Shown in pieces: positions 16,639 to 25,202 of a stretch of 64,000 nucleotides of DNA. The stretch spans positions 411,827 to 475,826 of the forward strand of contig NZ_JACCBX010000002.1 of NCBI RefSeq assembly GCF_013409995.1, read 5' to 3'. Both the position numbers and the translations under genes were made by a program. The notes under the pieces were generated by a model that worked only from the letters and a program-made list of their open reading frames with translations, was not told where the DNA came from and did no database searches. The DNA is from Neobacillus driksii. Lineage in GTDB: Bacteria > Bacillota > Bacilli > Bacillales > Cytobacillaceae. The number at the start of each line of letters is the position of its first letter. The stretch's first letter is position 1.

Positions 16639-16920
16639 ATATGGTATGTCAGTGTAGGGAGATTCCTTTGAGGGTCTCCCCTCTCCTGTTAGATACATAA
16701 ATTTTCAAACCAGGAACTCACCAATCTATGATTCAACCCTACTTCCCCTACTACAATACCTCTAACAAAAAAGGATGCTTCTCCTTCTTAAAGAATAACC
16801 CCGTTAGTTAAACTGCACCATCCCTTTTTTTACTTCCTTTTGGATGTTAATGAAAAAACCTAGACAAGCTGTTGTAGTTCTGCATAGGGTATAACATCTT
16901 AAAAGAAAGGAGGTATTAAT
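16639..16920. other. Intergenic stretch between DMT and DUF1259 genes
   Basis: 282 bp. A short GGGAGA/TCTCCC hairpin (16657-16680) without U-run and an imperfect GGATG...CATCC pairing before a T7 run (about 16772-16838) may provide weak termination. No ORF or RNA recognised. AAAGGAGG before 16921 is the ribosome binding site of the next gene. Confidence 0.4.
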
Positions 16921-17301
16921 ATGTCAACTTGCCAAAGACTTGCAGATATTATCGGCGGTGAAGTTGTTCAAGCGGCTCCTGCTTGTGTAGTTATGCGCCT
17001 TCGAGATGATATTCGAGCAACTATTTTAGGTCGTCGCACTCTTTCTCCCCTAGCACTTCCATTTATGTTATCTTTTGAAAATAATGGTCTTAACCTAGGT
17101 GAATCTGTACTCCTTCAAAGAGAAGTTAATCCAATGCTCGATGCATTACGGTGCAGAGGTATTATCGTAACAGCATTTCATAACCATTGGCTATTTGAAG
17201 AACCGCGGTTAATGTATATGCATTGGGAGAATGTAGGAATGAGTGCGTCTGAGTTTGCCAGAAATAGTATTGAGGCTGCAAAAGAAGCAGGACTATTCTA
17301 A
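16921..17301 (+). CDS. DUF1259 (LppY/LpqO-type) protein, single domain
   Basis: 126 residues. VVMRLRDDIRATILGRRTLSPLALPFML, GESVLLQREVNPMLDALRCRGI and VTAFHNHWLFEEPRLMYMHW (quoted as separate pieces) fit DUF1259. A His-x-His pair (FHNHW) plus a later His may form a metal site. Actinobacterial homologues contain two such domains and a signal peptide; this one is a single cytosolic domain, as is common in Bacillus. A perfect ribosome binding site (AAAGGAGG) lies upstream, and it is monocistronic with its own terminator. Function unknown. Confidence 0.75.
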   Translation: MSTCQRLADIIGGEVVQAAPACVVMRLRDDIRATILGRRTLSPLALPFMLSFENNGLNLGESVLLQREVNPMLDALRCRGIIVTAFHNHWLFEEPRLMYMHWENVGMSASEFARNSIEAAKEAGLF

Positions 17302-17307
17302 AAACCG

Positions 17308-17352
17308 AGCCATTTGTGATGTTGGTTACTAAATATCACAAATGGCTTTATT
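17308..17352 (+). terminator. Terminator of the DUF1259 gene
   Basis: AGCCATTTGTGAT (17308-17320) pairs with ATCACAAATGGCT (17335-17347), followed by TTATTT. Confidence 0.8.
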
Positions 17353-17576
17353 TCTACTCAATTCCTTCCTCAACTAAAAATAATGAAATTTCTTATTTTA
17401 AAAATATCCCTCCATCAATAAAATCTTAGTATCGCCCTCCTCTTGGGAAACTGCCGATTTTTTATATTCAAGAACCAGACAATAAAATTAAGGAAATCTT
17501 AAGGAAATATATAACAATATCATAATATCTTCCTCTTATTATTAATATAGCAAAAGTGAAAAAGAGGTGGATTTTT

Positions 17577-18134
17577 ATGGAGATTTTATTACAAGGAAAT
17601 CAGCTTGTTGTTGCTTTTATTTTCTTTACAATCTGTTTCCTACAACCAATCTTGTTACCCTTCCCTGAAGCAGCAACTGTCGGAGCTGGTGGTGCGGTAC
17701 TCGGTTCTTTTCCTGCAGCAAGCATTAGTTTTGTTGGTACACTTTCAGGAATAATGGTTGCGTATTTCATAGCGAAGTATGGGGGACAAAAGCTTATAAA
17801 AAAATGGGTAAAGGAAAATCATATAAAGCAGTATGAACGTTATGTTGCGAGAAACCAGATAAGTATTTTATTAATTTTATTCATTATTCCGATCTTACCT
17901 GATGAGATCATTTGTTTTGGAGCAGGAATTAGCGGAGTAAGCTTTAAGAAATTTCTTTTAATAGCTGGTGTTGCAAAACTAATAACCTCATTCTCTTTGG
18001 CATATTCAGTAGATTTCGCACAGTCACTTGCTTTAAACAATACTCAGTTAAGTTTTCTAGTAATTGTAATCTTAGGGATTGTAATGTTGACCTCTTGCAT
18101 AAGTAAAAAAATGTTACTTAAAAGAAATAACTAA
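17577..18134 (+). CDS. VTT/TVP38-type (SNARE-associated, DedA-like) membrane protein
   Basis: 185 residues from ATG 17577, which has GAGGTGG six bases upstream; GTG 17556 is in frame but overlaps that site. About five hydrophobic helices are seen, with the acidic re-entrant segment PFPEAATVGAGGAVLGSFPA and the mirrored IIPILPDEIICFGAGISGVS, plus FKKFLLIAGVAK. This layout matches VTT-domain proteins (DedA/TVP38), thought to move lipid carriers or keep proton-motive force. Monocistronic between two terminators. Confidence 0.7.
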   Translation: MEILLQGNQLVVAFIFFTICFLQPILLPFPEAATVGAGGAVLGSFPAASISFVGTLSGIMVAYFIAKYGGQKLIKKWVKENHIKQYERYVARNQISILLILFIIPILPDEIICFGAGISGVSFKKFLLIAGVAKLITSFSLAYSVDFAQSLALNNTQLSFLVIVILGIVMLTSCISKKMLLKRNN

Positions 18135-18213
18135 CACATTTTTATCAAAATGTTGATATATTTCAGGGAATTCAACGCTGGTACACTCATCTTGAACACT
18201 GTAAAACGTGCAA

Positions 18214-18249
18214 AAAAAGGGTCCATCGAATAATTCGAGGACCCTTTTT
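18214..18249 (+). terminator. Terminator after the VTT gene
   Basis: AAAAAGGGTCC (18214-18224) pairs with GGACCCTTTTT (18239-18249). The inner TCGAA/TTCGA pairs too, giving a long stem. The A-run on the other side would let it also serve the convergent small gene at 18305. Confidence 0.85.
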
Positions 18250-18304
18250 GCTGTTTATTACTTTTTTCGAATATTGTTGAGGTGAAAGTTAAACCTCCAA
18301 AGAA

Positions 18305-18502
18305 TCAGGGTATAAAAGAGCCAGTTATTTCATTTGTACTCTTATTGTTCAATGAAGCATTTTCGTTTAATTGTTGATTAGCGGATTTGATGTGTTCTGA
18401 ATCATTAAATTTAACTTTGTTTCTAAATAATTTATCGATCAAAACTCCAAATAGGATGATACCTAATAAAATGCCCCAAAATAAATAAGCGATGCTTGAC
18501 AT
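18305..18502 (-). CDS. Small single-pass membrane protein, unknown
   Basis: 65 residues with one N-terminal helix (IAYLFWGILLGIILFGVLI) followed by a positively charged KLFRNKVK anchor and a Ser/Asn-rich hydrophilic tail, so N-out/C-in or the reverse cannot be told. AAGGGGG seven bases before ATG makes translation likely. No family recognised. Confidence 0.6.
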   Translation of the reverse strand: MSSIAYLFWGILLGIILFGVLIDKLFRNKVKFNDSEHIKSANQQLNENASLNNKSTNEITGSFIP

Positions 18503-18672
18503 AAAGTACCCCCTTCACTAAATTATTCTAAAATTCGAATAATGTTAATTTTATTATACCATAAAAAAGACAATTATTGGTAAGAGGATCAAAAAATCCA
18601 CTCTTTCGCCCCATTCCCTTAAGCGAAGATTTGCACAAAGTTCGATATCCTAGTAGCTTCTTAATTATTCGC

Positions 18673-19011
18673 TCATTCAACTACAGTCACTCCAACCACA
18701 CTTTCGAACGTAACCCGTTCAAACTCGCCAGGCTTCTGCTCAACCCTTAGCTGGTAGGTTATTGGGTCAATGTAATGTATCTTCCCAGTTTTAATCTCGG
18801 TGAATCCATCACTCCACGTCGTTAACTGCACCGGCAAGTGAAACTCCATCGCATAGCCTATCCGCAGGTCAAACTCCTCCTTTTCATAATCGTCGATAAT
18901 TGGCTTGGCTTGTCGCAGCTGATCCTTAAACAACTCCCGAGTCATTGCGAATCCCTCCGGCATAAAACTGGCCGGTGCCCATTTTATTTTGCCTCTATCG
19001 CGAATTGCCAT
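18673..19011 (-). CDS. YolD-like protein, LexA-controlled
   Basis: 112 residues from ATG 19009-19011 behind AAGGAGATGACGTT. RDRGKIKWAPASFMPEGFAM is the hallmark YolD opening, and KPIIDDYEKEEFDLRIGYAMEF follows. YolD proteins usually accompany Y-family DNA polymerases (UvrX/YqjW type) in SOS operons of Bacillus; here no polymerase gene is adjacent. The promoter carries a LexA box (19041-19054) in its spacer, so the SOS link is supported by sequence. The next minus-strand gene upstream (lipoprotein) ends within an open extension of this frame that I consider non-coding. Confidence 0.82.
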   Translation of the reverse strand: MAIRDRGKIKWAPASFMPEGFAMTRELFKDQLRQAKPIIDDYEKEEFDLRIGYAMEFHLPVQLTTWSDGFTEIKTGKIHYIDPITYQLRVEQKPGEFERVTFESVVGVTVVE

Positions 19012-19040
19012 AACGTCATCTCCTTCGTTACTATTATAAA

Positions 19041-19054
19041 CGAACAAACGTTCC
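19041..19054 (-). promoter_or_regulatory. LexA (DinR) SOS box in the yolD promoter
   Basis: CGAACAAACGTTCC matches the Bacillus box CGAACRNRYGTTYG in all but the outer base. It occupies the spacer of the promoter: the minus-strand -10 TATAAT lies at 19033-19038, with a weak -35 TACATA at 19056-19061. Confidence 0.75.
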
Positions 19055-19127
19055 GTATGTAAAGAAAATAAATAGACCAATGTTGGCCCAATTTCAGCTA
19101 TGTTTAGGAAGAAGTAATTCTTATACT

Positions 19128-19553
19128 TCACTTGTTATACTTTCGATTCAATTCTTCTTCAATATAATCTCTAATTTCTTTTGGTAACTCAATAACATCT
19201 TGAATTAACACTTCATCATTTTTATTTGGTATTGGTGGTGTTAATTCAACAAGAAATGTTTTACCGTTTTCAAGGGATACCAAAGTAAATGTAGAAACTT
19301 CTCCGAATGAAGTTTCATTTTCATCCTTATTTTCAGCTGATCTCACAGTTTCATATATTTGTAGCAAATAGTCTTCATCCATTCCATCTAAAAATAGAGT
19401 CTTAAATTGTTCGATATTCCCCTTATAAGCAAATTGCAGCATTAATGATGTTGTATTTTCAGGACTATAAGGTTCCCACGCTTTATTTTCATCTTTACAT
19501 CCTGATAACAGTAACGAAAAAAGAAACAATACCATTATAATTATTTTTCTCAA
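19128..19553 (-). CDS. Small lipoprotein, unknown
   Basis: 141 residues. Signal sequence KIIIMVLFLFSLLLSGC with lipobox LLSGC, so it should be a membrane-anchored lipoprotein on the outer face. The mature part is acidic (KDENKAWEPYSPENTTSLML...) and mixed helix/strand, with a regular strand-rich C-half (FTLVSLENGKTFLVELTPP). TTG 19551-19553 is the start with GTGAAG upstream; ATG six codons later is possible. No family recognised. Confidence 0.62.
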   Translation of the reverse strand: MRKIIIMVLFLFSLLLSGCKDENKAWEPYSPENTTSLMLQFAYKGNIEQFKTLFLDGMDEDYLLQIYETVRSAENKDENETSFGEVSTFTLVSLENGKTFLVELTPPIPNKNDEVLIQDVIELPKEIRDYIEEELNRKYNK

Positions 19554-19597
19554 TATTCTTCACTCATTTAAAAGTAATTTTTATATCACTAAGCCGT

Positions 19598-20095
19598 TTA
19601 TTTCTTATGAACCTTAATAAATACTGTTCCAAAAAGGTTATCTCCCATATAAGCTTCTAACTTCCACATCCCGCTCTTAGGAAGTGACATATTTGATGGC
19701 ATGTGTCGGTCTGCACCATTATTTGGACCACCGATTTCTACACCTTCTAACAAAGTTATTTGTTCACCATCATTTTCGTGTGTGGCGACAATTTTTAGTT
19801 GTCCTTCAAACTCTTTATCTTCTCCCCAAAAATGCCACATATATTTTTGGGTTTTATTTGGATAAAATCTTAGCACCTCACTATCATCATAAATAAAACC
19901 TAAACGTCCTTTTTCACCATTCAAAGTATAATTACCAGCTTTAAACAAAGAACTTTCATTCCAATTTTGTGCTCGATTTTTCTCTTCCTGATGGGTATCT
20001 TTTGTTTCGTCATTTTTATTGGTAACATTCGTAAAGCTAACAGTTGTTAATGAAAAAATCATTAACAAAATCAGAACGAATGTGTTTTTAAACAT
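19598..20095 (-). CDS. Secreted DUF4871-like protein
   Basis: 165 residues. An uncleaved or cleaved signal helix FVLILLMIFSLTTVSF is followed by an Asn/Lys-rich linker and a beta-rich domain ending in GPNNGADRHMPSNMSLPKSG, MWKLEAYMGDNLFGTVFIKV. That last pattern (MSLP-SG-W-L-Y-LFG) is what I associate with DUF4871 in Bacillus. ATG follows AAGGGGGG. No operon partner is clear, though the lipoprotein gene follows 44 bp downstream. Function unknown. Confidence 0.62.
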   Translation of the reverse strand: MFKNTFVLILLMIFSLTTVSFTNVTNKNDETKDTHQEEKNRAQNWNESSLFKAGNYTLNGEKGRLGFIYDDSEVLRFYPNKTQKYMWHFWGEDKEFEGQLKIVATHENDGEQITLLEGVEIGGPNNGADRHMPSNMSLPKSGMWKLEAYMGDNLFGTVFIKVHKK

Positions 20096-20199
20096 TTAAG
20101 CATCCCCCCTTAAATAATAGACGATTTTAGATTTGTAAAGTTTCATAACATTCAAAATTAACAGAAAACAAAATATTGGCTACTTATTTTTCTGATAAA

Positions 20200-20217
20200 C
20201 TAAACTGAACAGTTTAG
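20200..20217. repeat. 18-bp palindrome CTAAACTG-AA-CAGTTTAG
   Basis: Perfect 8-2-8 inverted repeat next to a 15-base A-tract. It is part of, or just beyond, the terminator of the 20282 gene and may be a second hairpin. Confidence 0.4.
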
Positions 20218-20251
20218 CAAAAAAAAAAAAAAAGCCCCTTATAGGAAGCTT
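20218..20251 (-). terminator. Terminator of the 74-residue gene
   Basis: On the minus strand AAGCTTCC pairs with GGGGCTT (two G-U pairs), followed by a run of about 14 T. Confidence 0.75.
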
Positions 20252-20281
20252 AAACGTGAAGGTCCGTAAAATAAACTTTTA

Positions 20282-20506
20282 TTAATCCTCGCCAGCAGAT
20301 CTTCTTTTATGTTTTTCATTTATGATTTTCTTGTTAAGAATACGTACTTTACCCACTATTAGCAACCTCATATCTTCGACAATATACCTAGCCAACTCTT
20401 CGTCCGAAATGTCATCCCCATCAATATCAAGACGGAATTCCTGCCCTTGAATTCCACCGCCATTCGTAAACTCGACTTCAAAGTCGAATAGAACTCTTTT
20501 ATCCAT
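20282..20506 (-). CDS. Conserved-looking hypothetical protein
   Basis: 74 residues from ATG 20504-20506, with AAGGTGG eight bases upstream; GTG 20518 is in frame but sits in that ribosome binding site. KRVLFDFEVEFTNGGGIQGQ, then FRLDIDGDDISDEELARYIV, then DMRLLIVGKVRILNKKII and a basic tail (NEKHKRR). Compact alpha/beta character, cytosolic. I recognise the general layout from Bacillus hypothetical proteins but no function. It has its own terminator and stands alone. Confidence 0.68.
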   Translation of the reverse strand: MDKRVLFDFEVEFTNGGGIQGQEFRLDIDGDDISDEELARYIVEDMRLLIVGKVRILNKKIINEKHKRRSAGED

Positions 20507-20637
20507 TTTCGAATCCACCTTAAACTTAGTTTTAGAGTGTTATTTATATTCTGGTACTAAAAAACAAATACCTTGTTTTCAATAGTAAATGAAACATAAA
20601 ATTTGTTAAGAAAGATATGGCATAAGCTCACATTTCT

Positions 20638-20653
20638 CTTACATCCATGTAAG
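20638..20653 (+). promoter_or_regulatory. BceR-type operator
   Basis: CTTACAT-CC-ATGTAAG is a perfect palindrome and contains TTACA-N4-TGTAA, the form I recall for Bce-type response regulators (TNACA-N4-TGTAA). It sits just upstream of a promoter-like TTGTTC (20661-20666), 18 bp, GATAAT (20685-20690), as expected for an activator. Confidence 0.65.
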
Positions 20654-20714
20654 GTTTTATTTGTTCTTTTTTAACAGGATATGGGATAATGGCACAGGGA
20701 AAGGAGTGTGCCGC

Positions 20715-21422
20715 GTGCAAAAGATTTTGATTATTGAGGATGACCCTAAAATTGCGGTACATCTGCAACAATACATAAATAAATATGGGTTTGAGTCGTT
20801 CATCGTGGATGATTTTGATCGAGTGATAGAGGATTTTCAGAAGCGTAAACCAGACCTGGTTTTATTAGATATTAATTTACCTAGCTATGATGGCTATTAT
20901 TGGTGTCGGCAAATACGCAAGCAATCGATTTGTCCTGTTATTTTCATCTCAGCAAGGGTTGGTGAAATGGATCAGGTCATGGCGTTAGAAAATGGTGGCG
21001 ACGATTTTATTACAAAACCGTTTCATCCGGAAATCGTCATCGCGAAAATTCGCAGCCAGCTTCGTCGAGCATATGGGGAATATGCTGCGCAAGCTCAGGA
21101 GCGTGTCTTGGAATTAGAAGGGCTAAAGCTTTTTCCTGAGAGGCTAGAGTTAACTTACAAAGAAGAAACCGTTCCCCTTTCCAAAAAAGAAGCTGAACTT
21201 ATCGAAAGCTTAATCGATCGATATCCCCGTGTAGCTGGACGTGAGGATTTACTTGAAAAATTATGGGATGACCAGGTGTATGTCGATGAAAACACATTGA
21301 ATGTAAACATTACTCGAGTCCGTAAAAAAATGGAGAGCGTTGGTCTTAAAGGAGCCGTCGAAACCGTAAGAGGTGCTGGATATCGCTTAACGATTTCCTG
21401 GTTAAAGGATGATGATCAATGA
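20715..21422 (+). CDS. bceR: BceR-type response regulator (OmpR family)
   Basis: About 235 residues from GTG 20715 (AAAGGAG upstream). The frame is open from 20661, but that would place the promoter inside the gene. Receiver domain: acidic EDD pair near residue 9, phospho-Asp in LVLLDINLPSYDGYYWC, Thr/Ser switch in VIFISA, Lys in FITKPFHPE. C-terminal winged helix: PLSKKEAELIESLI to ENTLNVNITRVRKKME and RGAGYRL. Partner of the intramembrane-sensing kinase that overlaps it by 4 bp. Confidence 0.92.
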   Translation: MQKILIIEDDPKIAVHLQQYINKYGFESFIVDDFDRVIEDFQKRKPDLVLLDINLPSYDGYYWCRQIRKQSICPVIFISARVGEMDQVMALENGGDDFITKPFHPEIVIAKIRSQLRRAYGEYAAQAQERVLELEGLKLFPERLELTYKEETVPLSKKEAELIESLIDRYPRVAGREDLLEKLWDDQVYVDENTLNVNITRVRKKMESVGLKGAVETVRGAGYRLTISWLKDDDQ

Positions 21423-22420
21423 AGCTATTTTTAAAAGAGCATGCCCTCCTCATTGTTATCCAAATCATTCAATTTTTTGTTATTCTCGCGATTTATTATC
21501 TAGATGGCTATCACCATTTATTACCTGCACTTTATGCAGTGTTCCTCGGTCTCTTTTTTCTTGGCGGATATTTACTCTATCATTATTATAGCCGTCGACT
21601 TTTTTACAAGCGACTTACAAGCGAACTGGAGTCCTTGGATCAATCTTTACAAAAAACGGAACAAACACCGATTTCTAAAGCATTGGATCGATTATTAAAA
21701 AATCAATATAAGCATTATCAGGAGCAAATCAAAAGATTGGAATCGAGGCAAGCTGAGCATTTAAAGTTTATGGATCAATGGGTTCATCAAATGAAAACAC
21801 CGTTGTCTGTCATTGAGCTCATTGCTCAAAACCTCGATGAACCAGATTCCTCCAATATCCGTGAGGAAACAGACCGGATGAAGACAGGTTTAAATACCAT
21901 CCTTTATATGGCTAGATTAAGGATCATTGAACAGGATTTTCATATTAAACCTGTTGAACTAGCAAAGATGGTTAGTGAAGTGAATCATGAAAATAAACGT
22001 TTTTATATTCGGAATCAAGTTTATCCTCAGTTCACTCAGGAAAAAGACGGTATGCTAGTCGAAACAGATGAAAAATGGCTGTTCTTCATGCTTTCCCAAT
22101 TGATACATAATGCCGTTAAATATTCCAAGGGTAAAAGCAAGTCCATCTCTATATCCATTTACGATAGAGCCGGGGAAGCAGTCTTAGAGGTAAAGGATTA
22201 TGGCGTAGGAATACCTGAGAGTGACAAGCAGCGTGTATTTGAACCGTTTTATACAGGAGAAAATGGCAGGAAATTCAGAGAATCAACAGGAATGGGACTG
22301 TATTTAACAAGTGAGGCAGCAAAGCAGCTTGGCCATCGAATCGAGATTGATTCAAAAACTGGTGAAGGCACAACCATTAGAATCATTTTTAGTGTGACCC
22401 AAAACATTACAACTCTGTAA
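21419..22420 (+). CDS. bceS: BceS-type intramembrane-sensing histidine kinase
   Basis: 333 residues. Two N-terminal helices with almost no extracellular loop (LIVIQIIQFFVILAIYYL and LPALYAVFLGLFFLGGYLL), as in kinases that sense through their ABC transporter. DHp: FMDQWVHQMKTPLSVIELIA with the phospho-His. ATPase: N-box IHNAVKYS, G1 VKDYGVGIPE, G2 GMGLYLTSEAAKQLGH. ATG overlaps the regulator stop. Together with the ABC genes behind it this forms a peptide-antibiotic (bacitracin/nisin-type) sensing and resistance module. Confidence 0.93.
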   Translation: MKLFLKEHALLIVIQIIQFFVILAIYYLDGYHHLLPALYAVFLGLFFLGGYLLYHYYSRRLFYKRLTSELESLDQSLQKTEQTPISKALDRLLKNQYKHYQEQIKRLESRQAEHLKFMDQWVHQMKTPLSVIELIAQNLDEPDSSNIREETDRMKTGLNTILYMARLRIIEQDFHIKPVELAKMVSEVNHENKRFYIRNQVYPQFTQEKDGMLVETDEKWLFFMLSQLIHNAVKYSKGKSKSISISIYDRAGEAVLEVKDYGVGIPESDKQRVFEPFYTGENGRKFRESTGMGLYLTSEAAKQLGHRIEIDSKTGEGTTIRIIFSVTQNITTL

Positions 22421-22512
22421 GGATAGTGAAAGAAAAATCGATTTTTACAAAAATGAACAAAGGATATAATGGTCACAAGTTAAAGGAAATGGAAAGGAAA
22501 GGTGAACTTGTG

Positions 22513-23277
22513 ATGTTGAACGTAAAAAAAGTAAGTAAAATTTACGAAGGTAAAATAGCATATCCAGCTTTAACAGATATCGATTTAACGATAAATGAAG
22601 GTGAATTTGTTGGGATTATGGGGCCATCTGGGAGTGGTAAAACCACACTATTAAATATGATCGCCACGATTGATGAGCCAACAACAGGTGAAATTGTGAT
22701 TAATGGGCATAATCCTCATCAATTAAAAAAAGAAGCTTTAGCAAAATTTAGACGTCGTGAGCTAGGCTTCGTTTTTCAGGATTTTAATCTGCTTCATACC
22801 TTAACGGTTGAAGAAAATATCGTCCTTCCTTTAACCCTAGATGGGAAAAAAGTGAAGGAAATGAAGCAGAAAGCGGATGATATCGCTGAAAAGCTAGGAA
22901 TTAGTTCCATAATGAAAAAGCGCACCTACGAGATTTCTGGAGGACAGGCACAAAGAGCCGCTGTGGCAAGAGCGATGATTCATGGACCTAAGCTTTTATT
23001 AGCGGATGAACCAACAGGAAATCTTGATTCAAAGTCATCAAGAGATGTAATGGAAATGCTTGAGGCGATTAATAAAAAAGAACGGACAACAATGATGCTT
23101 GTGACGCATGACGCACAGGCTGCGAGCTATTGTAACAGGGTCGTATTTATTCGGGATGGTAAGTTCTATTCCGAAATCCATCGCGGTGATAACCGCCAAG
23201 CCTTTTTCCAAAAGATTATCGATACACTTTCTTTAATGGGGGGTGACGCACATGACCTTTCGACAATTCGCGTTTAA
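22513..23277 (+). CDS. bceA: BceA-type ABC transporter ATPase
   Basis: 254 residues from ATG 22513, behind AAAGGTG; an upstream in-frame extension to 22426 looks non-coding. Walker A MGPSGSGKTTLL, Q-loop FQDFNLL, signature ISGGQAQRAAVARA, Walker B LLLADEPTGNLD, H-loop VTHDAQAA. This is the LolD/MacB-like subclass that drives BceB permeases and, with the kinase, forms a flux-sensing complex. It overlaps the permease gene by 26 bp. Confidence 0.95.
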   Translation: MLNVKKVSKIYEGKIAYPALTDIDLTINEGEFVGIMGPSGSGKTTLLNMIATIDEPTTGEIVINGHNPHQLKKEALAKFRRRELGFVFQDFNLLHTLTVEENIVLPLTLDGKKVKEMKQKADDIAEKLGISSIMKKRTYEISGGQAQRAAVARAMIHGPKLLLADEPTGNLDSKSSRDVMEMLEAINKKERTTMMLVTHDAQAASYCNRVVFIRDGKFYSEIHRGDNRQAFFQKIIDTLSLMGGDAHDLSTIRV

Positions 23278-25123
23278 TAATGTCATTCGTAATAAAAGGT
23301 TATATGCGGCCTATTTCCTTAGCAGTTTATTTACCGTGATGGTGTTTTTTACATTTTCCATATTTGCTAATCATCCAGCGCTAAGTGGAAATGAGATGAA
23401 TGCAAATGTAACAAAAGGGATGAACATCTCTGCCGGAATCATTTACGTCTTTTCCTTTTTCTTCATTCTTTATTCGATGAGTTCGTTTTTGCAATCGCGT
23501 AAAAGAGAATTTGGCTTGTTAATGATCCAAGGGATGTCAATGAAACAAATCCGAATGATGGTGTTTCTAGAAAATATGGTGATTGGATTCTTTGCGACAC
23601 TTGGCGGAATCTTCATTGGGGTTGTGTTTGCGAAGGGTATCCTTTTGATTGCTGAGAACGTGCTCATTATTGAAAGTGCATTACCCTTTTATTTTCCAAC
23701 ACAAGCAATCATTTTAACCTTTGCGTCATTTATTGTCTTGTTTTTCTTAATCTCTTTATTTGTTACGTATGTTCTACGCAGTAAAAAGCTGATTGAGCTT
23801 ATTAAAGGAAATAAAATTTCCAAGGGCGAACCAAAGTCGAGCCTATTTTTAACGCTGGCAGCAGTCATACTGCTAGTAATTGGCTATACAACCGCCCTAC
23901 TTGCTAAGGGTCCGGTTGTTGTAGTTGTCATGCTTCCCGTGATAGTAGTTGTCATGGTGGGAACTTATTTATTATTTACCCAATTAAGTGTATACATCAT
24001 TCGAAGGTTACGAAAAAAGGAATCTATTTTTTGGTTTAAAACAAATATGCTTCTATTTTCCGATTTGGCCTTTCGGATGAAGGATAATGCTCGGACATTT
24101 TTTATGGTCGCCATGGTTTCAACGGTAGCTTTTAGTGCTATTGGCACTTTATTTGGATTCCAATCATTCCTTACATCAGGCATTAAACATGTGAATGCTA
24201 CTACCTTTTCTTATCAATCCAATGAAAAGGAAAGTGTAAAGAAAGATGTTGAGTTTATTAACCAAACATTGAAAGAAGAAAAGATTGTGGCAGACACTGA
24301 GCATATGGACATGAACTACTACGATCATGCAAATGATACGATATTAATCACAAAGAGTTCTGATTTTAATCGTTTTGCCTCTTTAATTAATGAAAAGCAA
24401 GTAAAGGTCCCAGATGGTCAAGTAATCGTTGTAGAGTATGAAGGTCCTAATATGGGACAGATTAGAAAGCCGTTAGATGAAACGATTAAATTGGAATCAG
24501 GCTTTACTTTAAAGCCCGGTAAAGATGGAGTCATTTCCTCAAGAGCATTACCGGCAAGTGATACTTATTATATTGTGTCAGATCGTGACTTCGAAAAACT
24601 TCCTAATCCAGTAGAAGTGCAAAGCTTTTATGCTTGGCAAGTGACAGACGGTGAAGCTGGGATTATGACTGCATCTGAAAAGCTATATCAACATTTAGAA
24701 CGTTATAAAATCTTTTCCGTTGAGTACGAAATTTATGAAATCATGAAATTTTACGGGCCAATTTTATTTGTGGGATTATTTATCGGAATTGTCTTTTTTG
24801 TCTCAGCCGGAAGTTTCCTTTATTTCCGATTATATATGGATTTAGATGAAGATAAGCAGAAATTCTCATCGATTTCAAAAATGGGTCTAACAGAGAAAGA
24901 GTTAAAGAAGGTATTAAACAGACAAACTGCCATTCTCTTTTTCGCACCCATCCTTGTGGCACTTGTTCATGGTGCAGTTGCTTTAACGGCCTTATCCAAT
25001 CTATTTTCGTTTAATCTCTTTAAGGAATCAATAACGGTGTTAGGTGTATTCTTAATGATACAAATCATTTACTTTTTCATCGTGCGACATTTCTATACAA
25101 AGCAGATAAAAACTGTTCTTTAA
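23252..25123 (+). CDS. bceB: BceB-type ABC permease
   Basis: About 623 residues from ATG 23252 (GGGGGGTG upstream). Ten-helix FtsX/BceB plan: TM1 LYAAYFLSSLFTVMVFFTF, then the FtsX segment with QSRKREFGLLMIQGMSMKQI, four more helix pairs, a large extracellular domain of about 200 residues between VNATTFSYQS and YEIYEIMKFYG, and a last FtsX unit (QKFSSISKMGLTEKEL). The extracellular domain determines which peptide is bound, so resistance range cannot be read directly. Last gene of the module. Confidence 0.94.
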   Translation: MTFRQFAFNNVIRNKRLYAAYFLSSLFTVMVFFTFSIFANHPALSGNEMNANVTKGMNISAGIIYVFSFFFILYSMSSFLQSRKREFGLLMIQGMSMKQIRMMVFLENMVIGFFATLGGIFIGVVFAKGILLIAENVLIIESALPFYFPTQAIILTFASFIVLFFLISLFVTYVLRSKKLIELIKGNKISKGEPKSSLFLTLAAVILLVIGYTTALLAKGPVVVVVMLPVIVVVMVGTYLLFTQLSVYIIRRLRKKESIFWFKTNMLLFSDLAFRMKDNARTFFMVAMVSTVAFSAIGTLFGFQSFLTSGIKHVNATTFSYQSNEKESVKKDVEFINQTLKEEKIVADTEHMDMNYYDHANDTILITKSSDFNRFASLINEKQVKVPDGQVIVVEYEGPNMGQIRKPLDETIKLESGFTLKPGKDGVISSRALPASDTYYIVSDRDFEKLPNPVEVQSFYAWQVTDGEAGIMTASEKLYQHLERYKIFSVEYEIYEIMKFYGPILFVGLFIGIVFFVSAGSFLYFRLYMDLDEDKQKFSSISKMGLTEKELKKVLNRQTAILFFAPILVALVHGAVALTALSNLFSFNLFKESITVLGVFLMIQIIYFFIVRHFYTKQIKTVL

Positions 25124-25133
25124 GATCTACTAA

Positions 25134-25184
25134 GTGCTGGTTTCATAGGATCATAAATCCTATAAAACCTGCGCTCATTTTTTT
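25134..25184 (+). terminator. Terminator of the Bce module
   Basis: GGTTTCATAGGAT (25139-25151) pairs with ATCCTATAAAACC (25157-25169) with one mismatch, followed by a T-run at 25178-25184. Confidence 0.7.
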
Positions 25185-25202
25185 GTCCATTAGAAGTATT
25201 AT

